A stretch of DNA of 64,000 nt from Panopea generosa (taxonomy: Eukaryota > Mollusca > Bivalvia > Adapedonta > Hiatellidae): the NCBI GenBank assembly GCA_029582155.1, contig CM055896.1:28096684-28160683 (forward strand), given 5' to 3'. Shown here in pieces: positions 1 to 11,209 of the stretch (the first letter of the stretch is position 1; each line of letters opens with the position of its first letter). Position numbers and translations under genes: made by a program. Below the pieces are notes generated by a model that searched no databases, was not told the origin of the DNA, and worked only from the letters and a program-made list of their open reading frames with translations.

Positions 1-425
1 AATGGTAAGGTAAACAAAACAAATGAAAACCGACACATATAATAAAGCAACAGTATATAATTATATACCTCACATTCATAAATATGAAAGTTTTATGTAT
101 ATCTTTGTATGTCATGTTTATTTATGACACCATATTGATAGTTTAATGCCAATACATTCTCTCAAAGTATAGTTCAAGTCTAGTGACAGCAGTCCCAATA
201 TAATGATATTAGCTAAATAGAAATGGTACAGCACATGCTCAAAGTGAAGATTAAATCACACATTGTTAAATATAGCAAGACAGGCTCAAAGTATCTGGAG
301 TTAAATGATTTCTTGAAATAGACAAATAAAATCTTCTCTATTTATTTCAGAAAACTAGTGAAAAACATTTTTTTTATATAATATCAAATAATGTCTGTAA
401 ATTCACATTATTCTATTAGAAGCAT

Positions 426-825
426 TTAGATCTACTGTCAATATTTTATTTCGGTGTGAAAGCTCATTGTGTAAATATATTTCCATTTAGCGGAGAGCAA
501 CATAAATGTTATTACATAAAGAACATAGTAAACATGAATATGAGCACATACAAAAATATATCAATTTTAAATAGAATAAAGCATACAGGACACCAAGGAC
601 ATGTATAGAATGATAAGAAACTTGCATCTCCTGACTAAATATTGATGAAACAGCACACGAAGGATTCATAATTTGCAAATTAATCATTCAAAATTCATAG
701 GCAAATGATTTATTGTACATTAACTGTAAGTTGTATGTAATCTGAGATGTTTAAACATGTTTCGATCACGCAAAATGATCTTGAATTAAAGATATTGAGG
801 TTTGAAAGCTGCAGTATACAAATTT
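426..825 (+). repeat. Diverged direct repeat, copy 1
   Basis: This segment and 1695-2050 share a series of aligned blocks in the same order and orientation, such as the run around 'gaaacttgcatctcctgact' (about 618 and 1851) and 'aagatattgaggtttga' (about 789 and 2031). Identity is interrupted by indels, so the duplication is old. No coding potential is visible. It could be two copies of an interspersed element rather than a local duplication. Confidence 0.65.
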
Positions 826-1694
826 TTTAATCACAAGTTCTTCAACAATTTTAAACATAAATTTCCGGGAATGGTATTGTTTTGATGACAATTTCATTCT
901 GCAGTGTAAGAATTTTGATTTGTGTTCCTGAGATGAATGGCAGTTAAGATAATTGAAAACAAGATATTGCGTCAATATGCAAGCATTCACAAAATCTCAA
1001 TTAATTGCCTTTTCTTTTCTATATAATCCTTGAGGACACTTAACATTTGAATTGCAGAGTGCTAACACTCACAGATACACTCAATTACAGATATACATAC
1101 ATGAACAAAAGTGTGACGAGGTACAAGCAGACACGCAGACAGACTAGCAAACATACACGCATATATACTCACGCTTTCACAGACACATGCATACGACCAC
1201 AAGCATGAATATGTACATACATACCCAGACTGAGAGTTGACTTCAAGCTATGTTTAATCACTATACAAAATAAATAAAAGTACATTACACTCAATATGCA
1301 TTCACCGAAGATATCGCGCTCGTTAGAAGATTAATTCATAAATATATTGAGAAATGAATTTACCACTATTTTCAGACATATATCATGCTCAGTTTTCAGG
1401 TGAAGTATTTTCTTAATCCCATGGAAAGATGAGTAATGTGGGATTGCATATCAGTAGATATGAACTGTAGAAAACACTTGATACCAAATACTGAGTGAAT
1501 ACAACTCCAAAGCATTTGTCTGTTCGTTTCATTAACAGCACAATCGAAGACTAAATGGAGAGATAGTTTATTTGTACTAATTTTGCGCTAATGACATGAC
1601 ATTTGCAGGCAAGCACGAGAGTAGGTTTTACTTAATAATTTAATAGAACACCTAATTTTTTTAGCAAAAAGAGGGTATTCCTTGCTACAGGACC

Positions 1695-2050
1695 AGTTAG
1701 ATCTGCTGTCAGTATTTTATTTTGGTGTCAAAGCTCACTGTAATGAGTTCACTACTAACCGGATTTGACAGCAATTAAAGTTTTAAGAGATTCTTAATAA
1801 CTTTTAGTGATATATCACCTTAATAGTGCAATAACTTATATAGAAGGATAGGAAACTTGCATCTCCTGACTATATGCTGAGAAAATATGACACGAAAGAC
1901 TAATTATTTGGTTCCATTCATAGTTTACAGGAAACTGATTTCTTGTACATAAAATTTAAGTTATATGTAACCAGTTGATGTAACTTAGATGTTTTAAAAC
2001 TTGTCGACCACGTAATATGATCTTAAATTGAAGATATTGAGGTTTGAGGT
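1695..2050 (+). repeat. Diverged direct repeat, copy 2
   Basis: Partner of the segment at 426-825, lying about 1.25 kb downstream. It opens with a block near-identical to the start of copy 1 ('ttagatctgctgtcagta' here, with single-base changes in copy 1) and ends with the same 'gatattgaggtttga' block. Confidence 0.65.
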
Positions 2051-3542
2051 AAAATTTCTCGTTATTTGTTGTTATTTCAACAGCAGTATACAAATTTTGT
2101 GTTCAGCAGTAGATTCTACAATGTTTTGTTCCATCGAAAGTCAAGTCGACAAGTCATACCGAAACTTTGGACGAGTAGTCTTAAAAGTTGGGGCGAGTTG
2201 TCTTTGGGATGACTTGTCCTATCCACCTCCGCAACATATTTCAAAACATTACCGCCACCTAATCAAAGCCAACTTCTGAACTTGTTATGCAAGTAACAAA
2301 AAACATTTGTATATATTGTTATCAACTACCTTAACAACTTCAGTAACTGATTAATATTTCTTCTATTTGTTTTCTACTTCGGCTACGATTCCCGCCATCA
2401 TGTCACCATTCCGGAGAAACCACGAGATATGGGGAGAAACAATTAATTTCATTCGTACATACTCGGCCAAATCCGTCATCCTTCGGTATTACTGCGTATT
2501 ACTATAGGTGTCATCCCACCATTGATTTTTGTTCTTTATTCTATAGTAAATAATAAAAGTTTGAAGGCTTGTCATTAATAGAGAGACCCAAATGAAAGAA
2601 GTGAAACCTACATTTTACTGTTTGTCAACCTCTGCACTATCAAAATATGATGAGAAAAGTAGGGGCCATGTGTCATATAAGAGATTTTTTTTTTCTGCTC
2701 AGTGTGTACACTGGTGACAAAGTGAAAGTAGACTTCCGAAATCATGTATTCATACCCCAATTTCCAAGCATCAATTTTTTTCTAAATTCACAATTCAAAC
2801 ATGACAATGCTGTCAAAGTGTTCAAAATACATCAATAATGCCATTCAAATAAAAAAATGAGCATTAAAATAAGGAAAATGCATTTTTAAAGAAGAAGAAA
2901 TGAGGATTATTTAAAACCGCCAGGAAGCACTTCCTTTTTGCAATGGTGGTGCTATGCCTGTAACCTTACAGAGGATGTACGACTGCTAATTAAATCAAAC
3001 GTCTCCAAAAAGTTGTGGTGATAAATAGGCGACCGATTGATAACGACATAGCCTACTATCAATTAAAATTGATAACACGAATTAAAAAGAAAAACATATA
3101 CAGTACTTAACCAAGCAATTATATATAGACAACCAGAGACATATGTATTATGTCTCTGACTGAACGGAACAGCTAACCTCACCTGAAATATTAGGCATCT
3201 GACATTTTATGTATTTTCTCAAAAGGATCCAAGCAATTTCTTTGAAATTTGGACTTGAATAAGAAAGAAAATTTAGGTTTTATAAAAATACACACTTCAA
3301 TTTTTAATAGCGCTACTTCATATATTTCGGCGGAAGATAGGCCTATTGGAAATACAAAAGTTGCGGGTTAGCTGTTCCATTCAATATATAAACTTAAGCG
3401 CCTGTCCGTTTTACAAACTTTATATTCACCGCTCATCGCTATTCACACTATATCTTATTTAGTCACTTTACATGATGAACTACATGTTGACTTAGCAACT
3501 TCCGTCTAAATTTCGGATGGTACATTCAACTTTTTCCAAATA

Positions 3543-3734
3543 TTCTCCTGAACTAGGCCTACTCAAAAACAAGTGTGGTTTGGTATCAAAAGAAAGGGTT
3601 TGATTCTCTCCCTGAACTAGGCCTATCCAAAAACAAGTGTGCTTTCGGTATCAAAAGAAAAGGTTTGATTCTCCTCCTGAACTGGGCCTACCCAAAAACA
3701 AGTGTGATTTCGGTATCAAAAGAAAGGGTTTGAT
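3543..3734 (+). repeat. Three tandem copies of a 63-nt unit
   Basis: Three consecutive near-identical units begin with variants of 'cctgaactaggcctac' at about 3548, 3612 and 3676. Each continues through an 'aaaaacaagtgtg' block to 'gaaagggtttgatt' or a close variant. The differences are single bases, so the amplification is recent. Confidence 0.85.
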
Positions 3735-3804
3735 TGTAATTGCGGGTGGTTAGGTCCGTCTAGTCAATAATAAGTGGCTGGTCGGAAGTGGAATCCAAGT
3801 ATAA

Positions 3805-4727
3805 CGGTATGTGTTGATGTATGTGTTGATCATGTATATGTTGATGTATGTATTGATGATGTATGTGTTGACTGATGTATATGTTGATGTATGTGTTGAT
3901 GTATGTGTTGATGTATGTGTTTATGATGTATGTGTTAATGTATGTGTTGACGATGTATGTGTTGATGTATGTATTGATGTATGTGTTGATGATGTATGTG
4001 TTGATGTATGTATTGATGTATGTGTTGATGATGTATGCGTTGATGTATGTGTTGATGTATGAATTGATGTATGTGTTGATGATGTATGCGTTGATGTATG
4101 TGTTGATGACGTATGTGTTGATGTATGTATTGATGTATGTGTTGATGTATGTATTGATGTATGTGTTGATGATGTATGCGTTGATGTATGTGTTGATGAT
4201 ATATGTGTTGATTTATGTGTTGATGTATGTGTTGATGATATATGTGTTGATGATGTATGTATTGATGTATGTATTGATGTATGTGTTGATGATGTATGCG
4301 TTGATGTATGTGTTGATGATGTATGCGTTGATATATGTGTTGATGATGTATGTGTTGATGTATGTATTGATGTATGTGTTGATGATGTATGCGTTGATGT
4401 ATGTGTTGATGATGTATGTGTTGATGTATGTATTGATGTATGTGTTGATGTATGTATTGATGTATGTGTTGATGATGTATGCGTTGATGTATGTGTTGAT
4501 GATATATGTGTTGATGTATGTGTTGATGTATGTGTTGATGATATATGTGTTGATGATGTATGTATTGATGTATGTGTTGATGATGTATGCGTTGATGTAT
4601 GTGTTGATGATGTATGCGTTGATATATGTGTTGATGATGTATGTGTTGATGTATGTATTGATGTATGTGTTGATGATGTATGCGTCGATGTATGTGTTGC
4701 TGATGTATGTGTTGATGTATGTGTTTT
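3805..4727 (+). repeat. Minisatellite, 12/15-nt mixed units with higher-order period
   Basis: The array is built from a 12-base core (tgttgatgtatg and single-base variants) with an optional extra gat, giving 12- and 15-base units. Because both lengths are multiples of three, long frames stay open on both strands; they encode low-complexity peptides and are not taken as genes. A higher-order repeat of about 300 bases is visible: the pattern of variants from about 4165 recurs from about 4463. Confidence 0.9.
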
Positions 4728-5034
4728 CATCATGAACTTTAAGAAATACTCTGTAAATATTCATTTTCATATCTTTTTAGATGTGAGTGCGAAACAGTTA
4801 AGTTTGGATCATTTGATGATGTCCGTTTAATTGTGTTTGCTTTATTCTTCATGAATGATAATAAAAACGAATCCTTCTCTCCCTGTGCCATACACTTTTG
4901 TGTACATTTAATCAATTTGACCGTCGTTGTTTTAAGAAGGAAGTACCCATGTATTCATCTAAATGAACAAATAGTGCTCGTGCAATTCCTTCGAAATTTA
5001 AAGTTATTACAAATGAATTGCACGAACCTAGGTT

Positions 5035-5155
5035 GTTCATCTACTTGAATCTACTTGTATACCTGTTACTTACTGGTTCTTCTCAGGAAGACTTCGAGTG
5101 TGATCTGCATTAGTTGTAAGTTGCAACTTGTGTTGAAAATTACATTAAACTCAAT
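5035..5155 (+). mobile_element. SINE family 1, 5'-truncated copy
   Basis: Only the tail half is present: the block 'aggaagacttcgagtgtga' and the following 'gttgtaagttgcaac' region match the tail of the full-length copy at 12851-13075. The tRNA-like head is missing, as expected from incomplete reverse transcription. Confidence 0.65.
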
Positions 5156-5176
5156 TCAATATATATATATATATCG

Positions 5177-5295
5177 TCTCGAGATCAGTCCACTGCCGAG
5201 GTCGTGGGCTCAAGCCCAGCTCTGATAAAACCTTTATGTGAGCATTTGTACAAGTTTATTGCGGAAGGACAGCGGTATCTTCTCCAGGGAACATC
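5177..5295 (+). mobile_element. SINE family 2 (tRNA-derived)
   Basis: A tRNA-like head contains the B-box-like 'ggtcgtgggctcaagccc', followed by a tail with 'tttgtacaagtttattgcggaaggac'. The same head and tail order is found at 13695-13870 and, more diverged, at 31893-32010. The element directly abuts the 27-nt minisatellite that follows. Confidence 0.65.
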
Positions 5296-5300
5296 CTTGT

Positions 5301-5818
5301 TCGTGTTTAGTGTACACTCAGAACTGATAGTGTTTAGTGTACACTCAGAACTGACAGTGTTTAGTGTACACTCAGAACTGACAGTGTTTAGTGTACACTC
5401 AGAACTGACAGTGTTTAGAGTACACTCAGAACTGATAGTGTTTAGTGTGCACTCAGTACTGATAGTGTTTAGAGTACACTCAGAACTGATAGTGTTTAGT
5501 GTACATTCAGAACTGATAGTGTTTAGTGTACACTCAGAACTGATAGTGTTTAGTGTGCACTCAGTACTGATAGTGTTTAGTGTACACTCAGTACTGATAG
5601 TGTTTAGTGTGCTGTCAGTACTGATAGTGTTAAGTGTGCACTCAGTACTGATAGTGTTTAGTGTGCACTTAGTACTGATAGTGTTTAGTGTACACTCAGA
5701 ACTGATAGTGTTTAGTGTACACTTAGAACTGATAGTGTTTAGTGTGTACTCAGTACTGATAGTGTTTAGTGTGCACTCAGTACTGATAGTGTTTAGTGTA
5801 CACTCAGTACTGATAGTG
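5301..5818 (+). repeat. 27-nt minisatellite, about 19 copies
   Basis: The unit is a 27-mer built around gtgtttagtgtacactcaga. Each unit contains the palindrome AGTGTACACT or a one-base variant of it. The period is nine codons, so a plus-strand frame stays open, but I see no gene structure. The array begins at the end of a SINE. Confidence 0.9.
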
Positions 5819-6738
5819 TGCCTTTAGAGAGCCAAGAAGCCACAAAGATTATCAAGACCAGTTTTGTTACATTTTGTCTTTCTTTTAAATAACACAATTC
5901 ATTTGAATACATACTTAAATAAAGCACAATATAACTGACTTTTGTTAACAATGATTTGTATGTTTATTTACTTCACACACAAAACAATAGTTTATTTTCA
6001 ATTATACAAATATAAAATATTGAATTTTTTAATCTTCCAGTCTTGTCCATCAGTAAACTATCGTTTTGGAAACTGTCTTCACAATCTGAAATATACAAAT
6101 AGATGTATGTATCAAGTTTAGTAACACAATGTGAAGAAATCGTATTGAGATTTCTCCCCTGCCAACATTTTCATATTTTCACACATTACAGGTTAAACGA
6201 GATAGGTCTATATGACAACATGTTTGTTTTGGGGGAAGACCTCGTATCCATATGCATGACTCTCTGTGGAACAATCTCACTTCTGCCAGGAAATTGCGAA
6301 TTTTCTCCCATAAAGTGTTTGGACTGGACTACGCTCGAACTCAAACCTCAGCAGTGATCTTGTGATCAAAACAAGTGATAGCAGTAGGAACATTTCAGAT
6401 CTATATACGTGAAGTCTGGGTAGAATCGCCATTTGTCGCGATTAACTGGCAAATATTCTCACAATTCTTTGACCCGGTAGAGCTCGAACCCACGGCTTTA
6501 GTGACTGAGAAGTTAGTGATCTGGAGACGGCGCCAAAGGCTTTTCAGCCACGGAGGATACATGTTTTCTACGTCGATGTGATATTACTATATATATGATG
6601 TATAATTCCCTGTATATCTCCGTCTATTACAAAAGGTTGGTGAATATACAAGACGATGTAGACTACAACACGAATACTACTCGATTACTTTATGATATAG
6701 TTTATCATTCAATTGTTCAACAAAAATATATTTTAACA
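5819..6738. other. Intergenic stretch, no gene seen
   Basis: No supported coding exon. Around 6460-6545 there is a tRNA-like stretch in minus orientation ('gagctcgaacccacggc') that may be a further degraded SINE head. The right end is the presumed 3' flank of the minus-strand acidic repeat gene. Confidence 0.5.
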
Positions 6739-6748
6739 TTTATTTATT
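6739..6748 (-). promoter_or_regulatory. Candidate poly(A) signals for the acidic repeat gene
   Basis: Two overlapping AATAAA hexamers on the minus strand (tttatttatt on the plus strand) lie about 135 bases beyond the TAG stop at 6881-6883. This is a plausible spacing for a 3' UTR, but A/T-rich DNA yields this hexamer often by chance. Confidence 0.45.
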
Positions 6749-6880
6749 TTACACCAGCTTTTATCAGGTCAATATTTCTGGTCAATGTTTTCTGATACTG
6801 TAAATTATATAATTAGAATTGCATTATACATATAAGTAAATAAAATCTCACCTAAAGTCAAACATTAATTATCGTTCTTT

Positions 6881-9800
6881 CTAACAGACAATTCCATGGA
6901 GGCCACTGGTTGTGTAAATTCCAAGTATGCCATATAGACCACCATCCTCTTGGTTGTGTACATCATCTGGCAAGTCGGCAATCAGTCCAATGTCACTTGT
7001 TGCATTTTTATCACTTATTTTGTTTCCAACTTCTTGGTTGTTTTCCACATCTTGGTGGCCATCAACATCTTGATTGTCATCAGCATCTTGGTTGCCATCA
7101 ACATCTTGTTTGTCGTTAACATCTTGTTTGCCATTACCATCTTGGTTGACTTCAATATATTGTTTGTCATCAACATCTTGTTTGTCATCAGCATCTTGGT
7201 TGTCATCAATATCTAGTTTGTCATCACCATATTGGTTGACTTCAACTTCTTGTTTGTCATCAACAATTTGGTTGACTTCAACATCTTGTTTGTCATCAAC
7301 ATCCTGGTTGACTTCAACATCTTGTTTGTCATCAACATCTTGGTTGTCATCAACATCTTGGTTGTCATCAACATCGTGTTTGTTATCACAGTCTTGGTTG
7401 ACTTTAACATCTTGTTTGTCATCACCGTCTTGGTTGACTTCAACAACTTGTTTGTCATCACCATATTGGTTGACTTCAACATCTTGTTTTTTATCAACAT
7501 CTTGGTTGACTTCAGCATATTGGTTGTTGCAAACATCTCGGTTGACCTCAACATTTTCGTTGTCATCAACACCTCGGCTGTCGTCAGTGCATTGGTTGCC
7601 GTTAGCATCTTCTTTGTCATCAACACCTTGGCTGTCTTCAGTGCATTGATTGCCTTCATCATCTTCTTTGATATCGACACCTTGGATGTCGCCAGTGCAT
7701 TGGTTGCCGTCATCATCTTCATTGTCTTCAACACCTCGGCTGTCGTCAGTGCACTGGTTGCCGTCATCATCTTCTTTGTCTTCAACACATCGGCTGTCGT
7801 CAGTGCACTGGTTGCCGTCATCATCTTCTTTGTCATCAACACCTCGGCTGTCGTCAGTGCACTGGTTGCCGTCAGCATCGTTTTTGTCATCAACACCTCG
7901 TCTGCCGTCACTGCATTGGTTGCCGTCAGCATCTTCTTTGTCATCAACACATCGACTGTCATCAGTGCATTGGTTGCCGTCAACATCTTGGTTGTCATCA
8001 ACATCTTCGTTGTCATCAACATCGTGTTTGTTATCACAGTCTTGGTTGACTTTAACATCTTGTTTGTCATCATCGTGTTTGTTATCACAGTCTTGGTTGA
8101 CTTTAACATCTTGTTTGTCATCACCGTCTTGGTTGACTTCAACAACTTGTTTGTCATCACCATATTGGTTGACTTCAACATTATGTTTGTTATCAACATC
8201 TTGGTTGACTTCAGCATATTGGTCGTTGCAAACATCTCGGTTGACCTCAACATTTTCGTTTTCATCAACACCTCGGCTGTCGTCAGTGCATTGGCTGCCG
8301 TTAGCATCTTCTTTGTCATCAACACCTTGGCTGTCTTCAGTGCAATGATTGCCTCCATCATCTTCTTTGTCATCGACACCTTGGCTGTCGCCAGTGCATT
8401 GGTTGCCGTCAGCATCTTCTTTTTCATCAACACCTCGGCTGTCGTCAGTGCACTGGCTGCCGTCATCATCTTCTTTGTCATCAACACCTCGGCTGTCGTC
8501 AGTGCACTGGTTGCCGTCATCATCTTCTTTGTCATCAACACCTCGGCTGTCGTCACTGCACTGGTTGCCGTCAGCATCTTCTTTGTCATCAGCACATCGA
8601 CTGTCGTCAGTGCATTGGTTGCCGTCAACATCTTCTTTGTCATCAACACCTCGGCTGTCGCCAATGCATTGGTTAGCGTCAGCATCTTCTTTATCATAAA
8701 AATCTCGGCTGTCGTCAGTGCAGTTGATGCCGTCATCATCTTCTTTGTCATCAACCCCTCGGCTGCCGTCAGTGCATTGGCTGCCGTCAGCATCTTCTTT
8801 GTCATCAACACCTCGGCTGTCGTCAGTGCATTCGATGCCGTCATCATCTTCTTTGTCATCAACACCTCGGCTGTCATCAGTGCATTGGTTGCCGTCAGCA
8901 TGTTCTTTTTCATCAACACCTCGGCTGTCGTCAGTGCATTGGATGCCGTCATCATCTTCTTTGTCATTAACACCTCGGCTGTCGTCAGTGCACTGGTTGC
9001 CGTCAGCATCTTCTTTGTCATCAACACCTCGGCTGTCGTCACTGCACTGGTTGCCGTCAGCATCTTCTTTGTCATCAACACATCGACTGCCGTCAGTGCA
9101 TTGGTTGCCGTCAACATCTTCTTTGTCATCAACACCTCGGCTGTCGCCAATGCATTGGTTAGTGTCAGCATCTTCTTTATCATAAAAATCTCTGCTGTCG
9201 TCAGTGCAGTTGATGCCGTCATCATCTTCTTTGTCATCAACCCCTCGGCTGCCGTCAGTGCATTGGCTGCCGTCATCATCTTCTTTGTCATCAACACCTC
9301 GGCTGTCATCAGTGCATTGGTTGCCGTCAGCATGTTCTTTTTCATCAACACCACGGCTGTCGTCAGTGCATTGGATGCCGTCATCATCTTCTTTGTCATC
9401 AACACCTCGGCTGTCGTCAGTGCATTCGATGCCGTCATCATCTTCTTTGTCATCAACACCTCGGCTGTCATCAGTGCATTGGTTGCCGTCAGCATGTTCT
9501 TTTTCATCAACACCTCGGCTGTCGTCAGTGCATTGGATGCCGTCATCATCTTCTTTGTCATCAACACCTCGGCTGTCGTTAGTGCATTGGTTGCCGTCAG
9601 CATCTTCTTTGTCATGAACACCTCGACTGTCGTCAGTGCATTGGATGCCGTCATCATCTTCTTTGTCATCAACATCGCCAGTCACGGAGTGAGCAGCATC
9701 AGTATATGGACCACTTGTATCATCATCGTCATCTCTGTTATTACAGTTGGCAGCGACCCACAGAAGCTTGTGTTGCATCCTGTGGCGTATTATAGCATTA

Positions 9801-9948
9801 CGGCCACACATATGCTGCCCACACGTACACATACTTTGTAAAACCTCACTAATCTCTAAGATGCATCGTGGAAATTTATTTTCCAAAGGACACCATGCAT
9901 CTGGTGCCTCGCAGAAGTCTTCCTCTATATCGTAGCATTTGCTTATAC
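6881..9948 (-). CDS. Asp-rich, Cys-bearing repeat protein, last exon
   Basis: This long exon encodes about 1020 residues to a TAG stop. It opens with a unique segment (about 80 residues) holding eight Cys, with features such as CTCGQHMCG, then a run of Asp. About 26 units of 18 residues follow (typical unit GVDDKEDDDGNQCTDDSR), then a block rich in Val-Asn-Gln-Asp, about eight more 18-residue units, a second Val-Asn-Gln-Asp block, and a unique tail ending GLHGIVC. Every 18-residue unit keeps one Cys and is strongly acidic, suggesting divalent-cation binding and disulfide cross-linking; this is inference. The left boundary is a good minus-strand acceptor (TTCCAATTGTAG then GT). An upstream exon at 10453-10518 joins in phase. 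I do not recognise the family. The unit does not fit an EF-hand or thrombospondin type 3 repeat exactly. A secreted or biomineral matrix protein is possible. Other frames of the array are also open, so the frame choice rests on the unique ends and the splice phase. Confidence 0.65.
7020..9690 (-). repeat. Coding minisatellite, 54-nt units and related 36-nt units
   Basis: DNA level of the acidic protein array. The main unit is 54 bases, interrupted near 7960-8270 and bordered near 7020-7560 by shorter units of about 36 bases (VNQDVDDKQDVE type). Higher-order copies are clear: the run at 8690-9000 recurs with the same variants at 9180-9540, and the interrupting block at 7960-8270 is nearly repeated at 7330-7590. 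Such longer blocks point to unequal exchange of multi-unit segments. Confidence 0.9.
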
Positions 9949-10452
9949 CTACAATTGGAAACGACACGTGTTATATAAAGGACGATTAACGGTGTTCCGT
10001 CATGGCGGTCATTGTAACATGGTGATCGCTACAGTATGATAACATGATGGTGTTAGTAAGATAACGCGACAATATGGTATGAAGATGGTCCAGTAGGATT
10101 TTGTAAATCTAAAGGGGCCCCAAAATTCTAAAAAAAGTTTAAGTATATGTTTTGTTCTCTCTATTTTTACTGAAATAAGTATTTATATTAAAGGAAACCT
10201 CAATGGGTCTGTTGTGACCTTTCAAAATTAACACAGAGGCCAACAATACTTATATTTCTGTTATTTTACATTTAATATAGACAATAGCAAGCTCCAACGT
10301 TGTGGTGAAATAGTGACCAAACGAGCGAAGATCATGATTTCTTCAATCATTCATTGCTAGGCTATAACACAGATATTAAATGACTATAATGTAATCATCC
10401 TCCACGGGATATTGATTTAGATAACATAATGGAAGTGTTTAACAGTACCCAC

Positions 10453-10518
10453 CTCTTAGCACTTTATACAGCCTACTCGTCTTGCGGACATTTTCCAAGT
10501 CATGCTGCCGGTCAAGTC
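10453..10518 (-). CDS. Upstream exon of the acidic repeat gene (predicted)
   Basis: A 66-base exon bounded on the minus strand by a TTTAG acceptor and a GTGGGT donor. Only one frame is open (LDRQHDLENVRKTSRLYKVLR), and it leaves one base that joins the next exon's first two bases to give Arg-Gly, continuing into GISKCYDIEED. The intron is about 500 bases. It is basic and lacks a signal peptide, so at least one more 5' exon must exist upstream; I could not place it. Confidence 0.5.
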
Positions 10519-10539
10519 CTAAAGCGAATTTATAAAATA

Positions 10540-10672
10540 AATGAATGAATGATTTAATGAATGAATGATTTAATGAATGAACGAACGAACGAACGAACGA
10601 ACGAACGAACGAACGAACGAACGAACGAACGAACGAACGGACGAACAGACGAACGAGCGAATGAATGAATGA
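10540..10672 (+). repeat. Tetranucleotide microsatellite (GAAC/GAAT)n
   Basis: About 20 units of gaac are flanked by gaat units. On the minus strand this reads as a Phe-Val-Arg-Ser frame, which is an artefact of the repeat. Confidence 0.95.
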
Positions 10673-11200
10673 TATATTGTGTTTTACGGCACATCATGTC
10701 GACACATAAACAACAATAGATATTATGAAATATAAAGGAAAAACGGATACCTATAAATTGGGACAATATTCTAACTAAAAACACATACTAGTACTAGACA
10801 AACAATAACAGTAGGCAGGGACAACCTAGATTCAACAGTAAAATTCCATATCTAGACAATGAAACAAAACAAATAATGAGGAGAGATCGAAGTACCTTGG
10901 AAATCCTTTTCTGCGAAAACACTTAGCAATTTTAAATAGATAAAAAAAGAGCAAAACATTAGGCAACATATTTCATAAAATTGGCAAACTACAACTACAA
11001 AAAAGATCTTAAAAAATAGACATCTATTGTAAATTATTCTTGAAACATGTTAAACAAACAGTAAAACCAAGAAAAAAGGAAAATATAATAGATAAAGAAG
11101 GCAATTTACTAGAAAAAAGGTGAAGCAACGCAAATCTAATAAATAATTGTTATAAGTGTTGAAAAACACACACAAAAAAAACAACTACGCTACAGATCAG
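10673..11200. other. A-rich stretch upstream of LINE fossil
   Basis: A-rich sequence with no open frame of note. It may include the decayed endonuclease part of the retrotransposon that follows, but I cannot recognise conserved endonuclease motifs. Confidence 0.4.
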
Positions 11201-11209
11201 ACAACATTT

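Larger units (their letters stand above)
1..3540. other. AT-rich non-coding stretch
   Basis: I see no convincing exon here. Open frames are short and show no domain or splice-consistent partner. The stretch contains an old duplicated segment (annotated separately), an AC-rich tract around 1080-1230, and a small hairpin around 3129-3150 (AGAGACATA paired with TATGTCTCT). A 13-base inverted pair also occurs: GGAACAGCTAACC near 3166 and its complement near 3370. Function unknown. Confidence 0.6.

Noticed and set aside
3811..4770. Long frames on both strands through the tgttgatgtatg array
   Set aside because: They are open only because units are 12 or 15 bases without stops. No unique flanking coding sequence or splice site supports a gene.
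5204..5827. 207-codon plus frame with VFSVHSELI repeats
   Set aside because: It starts within a SINE and runs through a 27-nt minisatellite. No gene structure.
7232..9841. 869-codon hydrophobic plus-strand frame
   Set aside because: Antisense shadow of the acidic repeat array. It has no unique ends resembling a protein and no splice support.
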